Positions 22,079-31,689 of a stretch of 64,000 bases of DNA are shown in pieces. The notes under the pieces are model-generated. The model did not search any database. It had not been told where the DNA came from and saw only the letters and a list, made by a program, of their open reading frames with translations. Position 1 is the stretch's first letter. Each line of letters begins with the position of its first letter. The translations under genes and the position numbers were made by a program. Location of the stretch: positions 45,858,001 to 45,922,000 of the forward strand of contig JAFFJZ010000004.1 of the NCBI GenBank assembly GCA_018340375.1. The letters run 5' to 3'. The stretch comes from Gonatopus flavifemur (taxonomy: Eukaryota > Arthropoda > Insecta > Hymenoptera > Dryinidae).

Positions 22079-22592
22079 AGCTAGTTGAGATGAAATGAAC
22101 TTTGATTTTAAATTTTCATGTTCTTTGGAGGTGAGATTTGAATTTCACTTACGAATGAGATGGACAGAACACTAATAATTCAAATGAATAAGATTGCAGT
22201 CTGAAGGGAGAGTAGAACATAACCAGATAGATTGACAATCACTTCATGGACGTTCTGAAGGATACTCAGAAACTCCCAGTGGAACTGTTGTCTGATTTCT
22301 CGGAGCAGATTTTTGTGGGTAGAACATACACATGAATTCAATGTCCCTTCAATCTAAAGACGTATTTGGGCCAGAATTTTTGGAATCAGCACGAATTGAA
22401 TTTCGATCGCGATGATTCAATGAAATTTGGGAGGAATCGTAGCCCCTCATATCAGGAATGGATCTGCCGAATGATATAGCAGAATATTTTTCTTGTGGAA
22501 ATCATGAATACTTGAATTTTCAAGAAACTTCCTTCCTAAAAACCCTGCTGGAAATGCCAAGCAGATCTTAACAGTCCCTCGGACAAAAACAG
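22079..22592. other. No recognisable feature
   Basis: AT-rich, no motif found. Confidence 0.4.
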
Positions 22593-22679
22593 TGCAACCA
22601 GACAGGTCTAGGCAGGAACTTGTCCGGATCTGCCTGACTTCCGGATTCCTCGAACTAGGAATCATCCAATCTGGTTGCA
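22593..22679. repeat. Small inverted-repeat element, 87 bp
   Basis: TGCAACCAGA at 22593 is exactly inverted as TCTGGTTGCA at 22670-22679. Inside, GGCAGGAACTTG and GATCTGCCTGACTTCC form a second, diverged repeat. Confidence 0.45.
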
Positions 22680-23159
22680 AAAGGTTTCAAATTGAACATA
22701 ATCGAATCGCCAATGAATATCATTACCATTGGCACTAATCAATTAGGTAGTTTGAGAGCAACGGACCGAAATATTTCGAAAACCCCATGATTTTCGACGA
22801 AAATGGAAATAAAGAGTTACTGTTTTGCCGAGGAGAAATAGAAATCATGGGGATATGTTCAGTTGCGAATTTTCTATCTGAAGTTCATACCCTTACGGAG
22901 GAATAAGGTATTTACGAGAGAAAATTCATGCGAAATTATCAAAGTCACAACCATTGATTTACACGTACAAAATTCAACGTTTCCTACATAGAGTTTTACC
23001 TTATTCTCAGCTCATACTCAAGTTTGATTGATTTGATTCATCTTCATTTCAATATTCCGAGGGAATATGAGTTTATTTGAAATAATTTCGACTTCTCGAT
23101 TGTCATTTATTTTTTGTTACATCTGTTTCTTTTACCAGGAACCAAATATAATCTCCCAT
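22680..23159. other. No recognisable feature
   Basis: AT-rich, no motif found. Confidence 0.4.
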
Positions 23160-23751
23160 CATTCTCTCATTCCAAAATCCCTGGTAACGCTGCTCCATGG
23201 AGCACCAACTCAAGGTGTTGGTGGAATCTCTCACCATGCTCGCCACTCACGTCACCAAGATTCTCCGGGGAAAAATCCAAGTGGGAATGTAAGAAATGGA
23301 TCTTGACAGACATATTTACTCCTATTGGGGAAAGTGAAGGGATACAGGACATATGACAAAAGATGGAATAGAAGAACAGTATTGTATTGGAGAATTTTTG
23401 CATAATTCTTGAGTAAATTGGCTATGATAATTTTGTACTTCAGATCTTCATTGTTCCCAAGGGAACCAAGAACAACCGACTTGGGGAAATTCCAGGCTGC
23501 AGTTTCATCAGGGGACGAATTTGTTTGAAATTTTCCATCAGTTTTCTCATTCGTGGACCATCGAAAACCCCTTCTTCGATTTTCGCTGTAGAGAGGTTGT
23601 GAAACAGGGTTCTTAGATAAGTAAATACTTGTTCTTCTTTGTTCAACGCTCCCACAAAGTTCCCTAGAAGCCCGAGTTTGATGTGTAATGGTGGAAGGAT
23701 AATGTTTCTCCCCTTTCCGAGAGCCACATACCTGATATTATTCCCACCCAT
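23160..23751 (-). pseudogene. C-terminal part of a multicopy arthropod protein family
   Basis: Minus-strand reading gives GRNIILPPLHIKLGLLGNFV, then STAKIEEGVFDGPRMRKLM, and after a frame change MSVKIHFLHSHLDFSPENLG and GERFHQ. These blocks occur in this order near the C-terminus of a repeated uncharacterised arthropod family that I recall. The N-terminal, Cys-rich part of the same family is at 61798-62442. The function of the family is not known to me. The middle (Trp/Asp-rich) part normally just upstream is missing, and stops and shifts interrupt the frame. Confidence 0.6.
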
Positions 23752-23940
23752 CGTATGATTCTTTCTGTTCAGCCATCGTTTTTTTTTTCATAATGATGTT
23801 CGCGATCACGACCATCCTAAAGACGAGTGTATCTGAGTGTGGTATTGGAAACGTGACAGATTGTACATTTGCGTAATCCCATCGCGTATTGTTCCCAAAA
23901 CCTGTCTGTTCGCTTAGAGAAAGAAAGCAATCGGTTGCAT

Positions 23941-24100
23941 GACAGGGTTCCCCGAGATTTGATCCCCAGATGATAAATCCCAGACAATTGGTCCCATGGA
24001 CAACCTGACCCCCCGACAATTCATCCCTCAGAACTGTGGTCCCCTAGACAATTGAACCCGACGTAATTTCAACCCCGGTTGAACATTCATTGAATCTAAC
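23941..24100 (-). repeat. Left degenerate TIR-like array
   Basis: About six imperfect 20-bp units such as GACAATTGGTCCCATGGACA and AGACAATTGAACCCG, read as CCC...CAATT on the plus strand. The mirror-orientation array is at 31480-31620. Confidence 0.55.
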
Positions 24101-25800
24101 AACACAACAGAAAAAAAGGCATTTCATTTGGAATTCGTTCAGCATCCCATCCGAAAGACAGAACGAAAGGCACAATGCACACACTTCCGTACATGCCGTT
24201 GAACTTACAACACACACATCGTACTCATCGATGAGTGTAAATATTTCGTTCCCAAAGACACAATAAGCGTATCATTCGACAGCTTGGAGATGATCCACAA
24301 CATTCGTCTATACGTAAGAGTAGAATCTCCTCTACTTGTGATTATTCTATACACATCATTCGTGTACTGCTCACAATCAGGGACCAGAAGGTGACGGAAC
24401 GGAAAGACAAAATCCTGCCCTTTTGTTATGTGACCAGGCAACAATACCGAAAGTCGATATCGACCATGTTAACAGATGTCTACCAACGGGACATTCGCAT
24501 GTTCCTGGGACATACACGCGACGTTTTCAGAACATCCTGAGACGTTATTTGCACGTTTTCTGTGAAACGAAGCACGTGTTTTGAACGTTCAGAAAACCTC
24601 ACGGTACTGTGTGGGTTTATGGCTCAATAACATCACTTCATTTTTCAAATAATCCCGAATGAAATGTTTCGTTGATGAGTGTTGAAAGGAACTTTGACTT
24701 CGACTCGATGTTTTCTGAAACATTCTCCTATTTTTTGAGAATATTAGAATTTTCAGGAATTGTCAATGATGAAAATTGACCGTTTCTATTCTCCTTTGAA
24801 CAATCTGATATGAGGCATTGATTTGATCATTTGTTGGGTTCATCAAATTTATTGAATTTCAAATGAATATTCTCATAATTCCTTGGGCATTAACCATGAA
24901 TATACAATGTTTGTAACAGTTTGTAACAAAGAAGGTCAAAAATTCCACTTCTAGTTTCGAAGACATCTGGTGATTCAGCTCAGAAACATTACACGGGGGC
25001 TTCACAAAATGTAACAAACGGTCTAGTTGCAACAACTGTCTTTTAGACCATGAGCAAAACATCCATACCCTCCCTGGCGATTCTAAATTGACCAATTTCT
25101 TGTGGTTTACTCCCGGTTATTTTTCGGATTGGTGGAAACTTGGTCAGAAAATCGTCATCAGGGTGGCTTTTATCACATGACTAATTTGTGATCAAGAAAT
25201 AATGGTCACTTGGGATAAAAGTGTTACCACAAGTTGTCCAGAAATCTTTGGTCCGGTTTTGGAACTTTCTTTGTATGTTTGAGGTAAAAATTAATTTAAA
25301 AAAACTAGTAAAAATCCAAAAAAATCATCGAAGGAATATTATTGGTTGGACTTTCGTGAATTTGTAGCGAAGAAACGTCTCAAACGACTATCAAGTTACC
25401 AATACCAACTTTTTTCACTGAAATATAACCAAAGGGGAATCGCAATTTTTGGTTCCTTTTCAATATATCGTGATTCGCTAGGGTTGAAGTTTTTAGAGAA
25501 AGAGATAGGAGGCAAAATCGGAGAGAACCCAATTTGTTTAATTCGTCCTTCTCAGATCCCTTTGATGAAACCCCGTAGAAAAAACCGGTTCATGGAGAAA
25601 CAACCTAAGAACACGATAATTTCCTCCAAACACAACAATTCTGGAGACTTGAGGTGAAAATACGTGCTTGCGTTAACTGCATGCATCATCATAAAATTTT
25701 TATTACATGCGTGCGTTTACTGCATGCGACATCATTGGATGAACGAAAACGTGACATGCTTTTCCTTGAGACTTCCCTTTTCATTGTAACGTGGTGGGAA
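24101..25800. other. No recognisable gene
   Basis: AT-rich sequence; open frames at 25346-25657 and 24859-25095 lack motifs. GTGCGTTTACTGCATGC-type words repeat at about 25665-25730. Confidence 0.4.
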
Positions 25801-25907
25801 CACGTTCCGAAGTTCATTGTTTGGAGCTCCGAACGGGAGCCTACCGGTCAGGAAATGAGCCATTGCGAGTCCCGGACACACCCTAGAATAAGAATGTAAG
25901 ACACTAA

Positions 25908-26160
25908 TAGCGGATTATTTCTGAGGTAATCGAGAGCACGGAAAGCATCACCCCGGATTCTTTCCCCGACGATGGGTCTCCTAGTGAAGGACGTCCTCGC
26001 GGAAGGCAAGGAGCTTTCGGACCGGTCCACGGGATGGTTCCGAGAACGGAAAAATTCGGCGCCGATTCTACAACTCTCATAATCAACGGCGAGATCAACG
26101 TGGGTTACGACAGTTCGTTCACGGGCCACCAGGACGGACTTTCTTGCAATACTCGAGTGA
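25908..26160 (+). CDS. Possible coding exon, unidentified
   Basis: A GC-richer block with an open frame of about 85 codons or more, starting just after AATAG (a weak acceptor-like AG at 25907). It encodes an acidic, Ser/Thr-rich peptide (VIESTESITPDSFPDDGS and, later, VGYDSSFTGHQDGLSCNT). Codons prefer G or C at the third position, unlike the transposon relics. It could be an exon, an exon relic or a conserved non-coding block; the opposite strand is also open (25848-26186), which weakens the case. No domain recognised. Confidence 0.3.
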
Positions 26161-26859
26161 ATACCGAGGGAAAAATAACTTGTCATCTGCTGAGAACGAC
26201 AAGAACAACAACATCTGAACCAAACACACGAACTATATTTGTAATTTATATATGGTTCAGATCAAACGTCAATAGGTTGTTTTGTTTTCACGAAACTAAG
26301 ATGATTAAGGCCCTGAGATCGATATTTATGAATTATCGCGGAAAAAGAAAGAATTCAAGTCTTTGATCCAGAACAATCGAAACGTACTATCTAACGAGAT
26401 AATGGGAAATTCACACATTTTACACGCATATTTATAAACCAAACAATACTTTTCCGATACGGGAAAGCGTTCATTTGAATCACTGTTTGCATTGATTTTG
26501 TATGCATTTTTTAAATCAAATCATGTTGTAAAGAATATATACACAATAATTATGTGTGTGTATGTATATGTATCGAGATATATATATGTTATAGGTTATA
26601 CTGAACAGGGTTTAGATACCCATTGAAAGTTATTTGAATGTTGTCCAGTTTATTTTGGTGTTTGGAGAATTGTTTCGAATTCAAGTGAGAAGAGAACTGA
26701 AGTGCACTAATTATAGATAGACAAATCCTTGCGATCGTGTTCTCGGATATTAGCGGATGTAATTCGTTTTTCTTTCTCGCTAAATAATTTTCTACTTACG
26801 ATATAATTGTTGTTTAGAGCCTATAGGATATAATTAGATATAAGTTTCCCCGAATGGAT
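26161..26859. other. AT-rich spacer
   Basis: Contains a TATATG/TGTGTATG simple-repeat stretch at about 26535-26590. No gene supported. Confidence 0.45.
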
Positions 26860-27201
26860 GGATGCGTGCGAGAGTGACGAGTTCAATGGGCCCGCCGATG
26901 CCTTGTTCAATTTCTTTCCCAGCGCTCGAGGGCAGCATCGATCAGTGGATCGATAATTAGGTCAATAGCGCAACGCGACTTATGACGTCACGGGAACAGG
27001 GACGAAGGCAACGGCGCCACGCTGTCTCGTCACTCGTATTCTGGCCGGCGTATCGAAGCGACGAAGTTCAGAATAATTCGATTAATTAACGTGATTCCGC
27101 CACGTGCACGGCAATGAATTATCTGTAATAGCGTGTGACGTTTCAAACTGACGCGCTGACGATTTTATTCGTCTCTAATTGAAAGCATTAATTAGCCCCC
27201 A
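26860..27201 (+). promoter_or_regulatory. Promoter-like block upstream of a short first exon
   Basis: A GC-rich, low-repeat block that stands out from the AT-rich flanks. It contains a CRE-like TGACGTCA (about 26982-26989), a palindromic GATCAGTGGATCGATAATTA stretch, homeodomain-type TAATTAATTAAC and ATTAATTAG words, and a CACGTG E-box (about 27101-27106). It leads directly into an ATG followed after 30 nt by a consensus splice donor. Binding by any factor is inference from the motifs. Confidence 0.4.
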
Positions 27202-27231
27202 ATGAGTGCCTCTGGCTCGCCGGTGTCCAAG
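27202..27231 (+). CDS. Candidate first coding exon A (10 codons)
   Basis: ATG at 27202 opens MSASGSPVSK, and the tenth codon is followed by GTAAGT at 27232, a consensus donor in phase 0. The upstream block is promoter-like. This exon could join the phase-0 acceptor at 28450. It is a proposal from splice signals and composition; no transcript evidence is available. Confidence 0.35.
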
Positions 27232-28231
27232 GTAAGTTTCAGTAAGGTTGGGGGACACGCGTCACAGATTATTAAAATGAACACTTGTAGATTATAAATT
27301 CGGTTTAATAAACCCTATGACATCAGGGTTGATCATTACTGATTACAATCATATCAAAGTTAAATAGAACTAAGTGATTTATGATATAAATACAAATTTT
27401 ATATGTCGGGTATTTAGCTATAACTTAATCTTGATAGTAAATTTAAACAGTAAACGTGTGCACACGCGGCGATTGAGAAACTAAAAGTTGGATCCAACGG
27501 AAAGTGGTCTCTTTTTGTTAATTCATAGGGAATTGACCAATGAACTGTCCGCGAGGGACACGACATCTATATTCGCGACGGTAAAGCACGGAATGATAAT
27601 TTTCTAATGCCAATTGAATTCCATTGGCTCAGAGGGAGACCGAAAGGAATATTCTATGCGTGAGAATTTTTGGTTTGTTCAAAAGTTTGTTTTAGCCGTG
27701 AGAGGTTGGCTACTCTACGCTAATACCCCTATTGGGCTGAGCTTTGTCCCTAAGTTGAAAAGCAGATGAAACACACCTTCCGCCCCCCTTGATTAACCAG
27801 CGTTAAGTGATGAGAAAGTAAAACACGACTCACCCTTTCACAAACCTACCTACTCTAAACAGAGACAGAAGGTCTCTGCAAAACCCGCACCACGGTGTCT
27901 AATGACAATCTCAATGCTCCTATCTGTCAACGGGGCTTACCGGGCAAGTGAAACACACCTTTCAGCTGAGGAGATTGGGAAGTGATTATTCCACCCGGCG
28001 TACCGTCTTATAATCCCGGAAAAACTTATTCTTACTTGGGAGCGACAGTGGCGATCCTAACGGCTAGATTCGCACTTCATGAAGACTCATAGTCTCTTTG
28101 TCTAAAACAGAGGCTATCCCCTGTTATTTCCGCGAGGTGATCGATATGGATCCTTTGGAGACTCGCCTTTAATAAAACATTATGGCGGTCACCGGCAATG
28201 TTTACAATCTGTTTGACAGGTTGTAAACATT
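27232..28231. other. Non-coding stretch; hairpin at 28195-28231
   Basis: No open frame with motifs. CAATGTTTACAA at about 28195 is inverted as TTGTAAACATTG about 13 bp later, giving a 12-bp-stem hairpin. See the rejected list for a possible LTR at 27404-28047. Confidence 0.4.
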
Positions 28232-28355
28232 GAATTATCGTTTCGCTTGTCGGTTTCGTGTGTGTACGTTAACAGTGTCTTTGAAATGTTATCGTGTGTG
28301 TTTTTAATTACCGATCCTTTGAGAATTCTTCGTGCGCGGGGTTAATTCTTCTATG
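28232..28355 (+). other. Candidate alternative first exon B, ending in ATG
   Basis: A GT-rich leader-like stretch ends with TTCTATG and then GTAAGT at 28356, so the start codon would sit at the very end of the exon (phase 0). The next acceptor at 28449 continues an open frame. Proposed from splice signals only. Confidence 0.3.
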
Positions 28356-28449
28356 GTAAGTTGGTGAAGGTATTTTACGTATCGTTTCGGTTATTTAGCT
28401 ATACAATGATTCTTATTATTCTAATATATATATATATTTTTACTTACAG

Positions 28450-28505
28450 CAAACGGTTGTGGATGCGCGTCTACTTGTCGCGGGGCTTTCGGAGTCACTA
28501 CCCAG
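28450..28505 (+). CDS. Candidate micro-exon 2 (56 nt)
   Basis: Preceded by TTTTTACTTACAG and followed by GTAAGAG. The exon is about 57 percent GC between introns of about 30 percent or less. In phase 0 it encodes QTVVDARLLVAGLSESLP plus two bases of the next codon, with no stop. No homology recognised. Hydrophobic centre, but too short to call a membrane segment. Confidence 0.45.
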
Positions 28506-28569
28506 GTAAGAGTTATCGTTCCTTTTCTTTTAGAGTGAATGTCAAAACTAACTATAATTTATTTTACAG

Positions 28570-28600
28570 GTTCGAGAATTCGACAAGGATGTCGCAAGCG
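28570..28600 (+). CDS. Candidate micro-exon 3 (31 nt)
   Basis: Preceded by ATTTTACAG and followed by GTGAGC. Taking the two bases left from exon 2, the frame stays open and encodes RFENSTRMSQA, ending in phase 0. The GC content is higher than in the flanking introns. Confidence 0.4.
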
Positions 28601-28655
28601 GTGAGCTAAAGGTTTTTTATATGAGTTAGTGTGTCCGGGGAGTGGATGGTGCCCC

Positions 28656-28875
28656 TACCCAGATAACATGTAAGCTTGTCATAAGCTTGTCAGACTTGTC
28701 ATTAGATTGTTTTTGACTTGTTATTGACAACCTTGTCAGTGTAAGGTTGCTACAACTCTGCTGCAAGGGTTTTGTAAGCTTGTACCCTTGTCGTGTGTCA
28801 ACTAGGAGGCTTATGTCAACCTTGTCACAAGCTTCCCTGACAACATTGCAGCAAGGCTAAATTGCTATCTGGGTA
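28656..28875. mobile_element. MITE with TA target, about 220 bp
   Basis: TACCCAGATAACA at 28656 and the inverted TGCTATCTGGGTA ending at 28875. A TA at each edge fits a TA target duplication. The interior is full of AAGCTTGTC and CTTGTCA words. It sits in the putative intron after micro-exon 3. Confidence 0.75.
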
Positions 28876-28985
28876 TCTTCTGTTTTATTTTCTAAATGGA
28901 CCTGTATGTACAAATGTTTCAAAGTGAATTCGTGCATCGAAATCATATGTCCACGATATACACTGATTGGACTGGTTAATTTGAG

Positions 28986-29021
28986 AACCCCGACTACCCT
29001 CTCCTCACCCTCCGGCTATCG
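28986..29021 (+). CDS. Candidate micro-exon 4 (36 nt)
   Basis: Preceded by GGTTAATTTGAG (weak acceptor) and followed by GTAAGA. In phase 0 it encodes NPDYPLLTLRLS with no stop. It is 58 percent GC between AT-rich flanks. Confidence 0.35.
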
Positions 29022-29056
29022 GTAAGATCGATCCAATTTACTTATTCTTCAATTAG

Positions 29057-29077
29057 GAACCCCAGGTGGAAAATTAA
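29057..29077 (+). CDS. Candidate terminal micro-exon 5
   Basis: Preceded by TTATTCTTCAATTAG. In phase 0 it encodes EPQVEN and stops at TAA. It would close a protein of about 49 residues with first exon B, or 58 with first exon A. Confidence 0.3.
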   Translation, partial: EPQVEN

Positions 29078-29744
29078 ATTCATAGTGGAGACGCTGAGCA
29101 GGGGAGTCAGATGACTTTGTTAATTGTTATCCCGCTGATTTCCCTGCTACACGTTTCACGCTATATGATCTAATGATATCGCATGCAGAAGACGCACGCA
29201 TGTATTTTCACCTTAACACCATAATTCCATCCTCGAAATTTGGGGTCTCTGATCATCCAGTTTATATTAGAGTTGATAATTCTTTGAATAAGGTTATTCA
29301 CAATACATTGTTTCCTGACATTTATTGATGGAAGAAACGGAATTGACATTGATTCTCATTTCTGTTCATGAGGAACGAAATGAGACGAAAATGCAATCAT
29401 CGTTATATCTATGGTAACGGAACAGAATGAAACGATACTTTCGGTTATGGTTCTTCGTTTACATTTAGTCTGGTTATTTTGCGAGTAGGGTTATTCGCGA
29501 TATGTTTCGTCTCGTTACGTTCCTTGAGAACAAAAACGAAATGACTATCGTTTCTGTTCTTGAAAAAAGGAACGAAATTGGAACAGAATTTTTCGTTATT
29601 TCCATAGTAACAAAACAAAAAGAAACGTTACTTCCGTTCCGTTCCCTGCTCACAATGTGTATCATCCAGTATCTCACAAACCATCTCAACGATAACTCTC
29701 TGCAAAGTATTACGATAAGTTTGAGTCCATCACCAACATAAATT
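29078..29744. other. No recognisable gene
   Basis: From about 29330 to 29670, GAACGAAA, GGAACAGAA and their reverse forms recur, giving a loose inverted-repeat structure around 29500. No gene supported. Confidence 0.4.
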
Positions 29745-31229
29745 ATGGGTCTGAAATTTATTCGGAGCAGTATAAATGGTTCATTGTTGATTCATAACAG
29801 CTATGTATACACTATACACCGACAAACCAAGGATAAAGTTATCTGGCGATACTCCGAGCACAAAAACAGTTCATGTCATGTACGAGTTCACACTTCGACC
29901 AAAACACGTGCAGGTAGGACAATTCATAATTCAATCATTAAAAAATACACGGCATTCCCGTAACTGGTATATCCAAATCAACAGGGGAAATTCTTGGAGA
30001 ACGTAACAAACCCACTCACGCTCCTGATCCTGCGGAAATACAGGCAAGAAAAATCCAGCTCTAAATAAAGAAACAAGCACAAAAAACGGAAGAGACAACA
30101 GGAAACCTCATAGTATCAGCAGTCGCAAACATTCCCCCAGCATTAACCGCACAACTACTAACACGATCTACCCTCACCCGCGTAGTCAACCGCGCACGCC
30201 ACGAACACAATAACATGCCAGATGATGTTTGTTGACAATCTCACTATACCTGGAAGGTACCGAGTAACCACAAACCGTGAAGTATTCCTTCATGAAACAA
30301 CCATCACCAAAAACAATCACTTTTACATCTTTACAACCTAAAAATACTTATTGGTATTAGCATCGTTCAACATTTGGTTTGCTGATGGAACATTCCAAAC
30401 CGTACCATCTATATTCGACCAACTCTACTCGATTCACGGCCTCGTTGATAACAACGTACTTCCCTTAGTGTTCATCCTAGTAACAAATAAACGTGAACGC
30501 GTATACACTCAAATATCATCAACATTAGGAGAAATACATACAGATCTTAATCCAACAGTAATAATGGCAGACTTTGGAATGGCTTTCCTTAACGCAGCAC
30601 GTACGGTGTTTCGTAACGTCACCGTAAAAGGATGTTTCTCCTACTTTTGCCAAGCTGTTTGACGCAAAACACAGGAGTACGGATTACAACTAACATACAA
30701 TACTGATCCTACATTCGCCTTGAACAGGAAAATGCTCACAGCTTTAGCATTCGTTCCTGAAACTGAGGTGCATTCGGCATACGACTCGTTGATATCATGA
30801 GAACAATATAAAGATCATGAAACTGAACTGGAGCCGCTTCTATCATATTTCGAAGGAACCTGGATAGGCCGTCTAAATAGGAGAAAAAAGAGATGCCCCA
30901 GTTCATATACGATTGATGTTTGAAACCATTACTCCTCCGTACAATTCCACCACCCTCGCACTAACAATGCAATCGAAGGATGGCACCATGCTTCCGATCA
31001 TAGGGCTCAATCATCGCACCTCTCCGTTTGGCGATTCATACAAATGTTGCAATCTGAACAAGGACTCACTGAAATGAAAATTGAACAGCACGCTGCAGGT
31101 AATTCACCACCAGTGAACAGAAAACGATACCGTGACCGAAGTGCACGCTTAGAACGTGTTGTGAACAACTACACGTATCAAGATATACCCGAATATTTGA
31201 AAGGCGTTGCACACAACATATCTAGGTAA
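29745..31229 (+). pseudogene. FLYWCH plus MULE transposase pseudogene
   Basis: The N-terminus (29745-29963) has a FLYWCH-like zinc finger: KFIRSSINGSLLIHNSYVYT, then VIWRYSEHKNSSCHVRVHTS. The first zinc Cys after Trp is replaced by Tyr. A linker in another frame (from about 30014) starts THAPDPAEIQA. The MULE catalytic core (30351 onward) shows WFADGTF (first Asp), VIMADFGMAFLNA (second Asp) and NAIEGWHH (Glu), with GCFSYFCQAV between. The last 120 codons are basic. Three in-frame TGA stops (about 30661, 30799 and 30921) sit in the core frame, at least two where Trp is expected. MULE transposases cut and paste DNA; this one is dead. Confidence 0.9.
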
Positions 31230-31479
31230 AACAGGCATCGCTACTTCCCACAACATGTATGTGACATTCGATGCTTCTGTGTACACTCCTGATCTCGTAT
31301 GTATATGCTCTTTAATGTATTACATTCTGTTCAAAATGATTATATTCATTGGGAATAGGAATGAAAAGTGAAAAAAAGCAACGAAGAGAAATGAAACATC
31401 AATGATAAACAACATTCAATGAATTGGATACACAACCCCTCACCCCCCTCCACCACACAAATTCAAGAAAAAAACCACG

Positions 31480-31620
31480 GAGTAATTGTCAAGGGATCAA
31501 TTGTCCCCAGGATCAGCGACCCACGGGATCAATTGACCCTGGGATGAATTTTGGGGATCAATCGTCACGGGACCAACCGGGAGGGACGGAATGTCCGGTC
31601 ACGGGAGGAAACCATGCCGG
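31480..31620 (+). repeat. Right degenerate TIR-like array
   Basis: Imperfect roughly 20-bp units: GGGATCAATTGTCCCC, GGGATCAATTGACCCT, GGGGATCAATCGTCACGG and others. Same family as 23941-24100 but opposite orientation. Confidence 0.55.
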
Positions 31621-31689
31621 GGAGTTGGAGAAGAAGGTGGAGGAGGGAGAGCGTTTTGATAAGTTGCAGCTGAAATAGGTTTCCATTCC

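Larger units (their letters stand above)
23941..31640. mobile_element. Candidate MULE element with cargo, 7.7 kb
   Basis: The left boundary (23941-24100) and right boundary (about 31411-31620) carry the same roughly 20-bp motif family (GGGACCAATTGTC-like) in opposite orientation. Just inside both there is an inverted match (ATTCATTGAAT at left, ATTCAATGAAT at right). A FLYWCH/MULE transposase pseudogene lies inside near the right end. This fits one element with long degenerate terminal inverted repeats. No 9-bp target duplication could be identified, so the extent is an inference. Confidence 0.4.

Noticed and set aside
27404..28047. Possible LTR (TGTCGGG... to ...GAGCGACA followed by GTGGCGATCC, a PBS-like word)
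   Set aside because: No second copy, no AATAAA inside, no target duplication, and no retrotransposon coding sequence follows.
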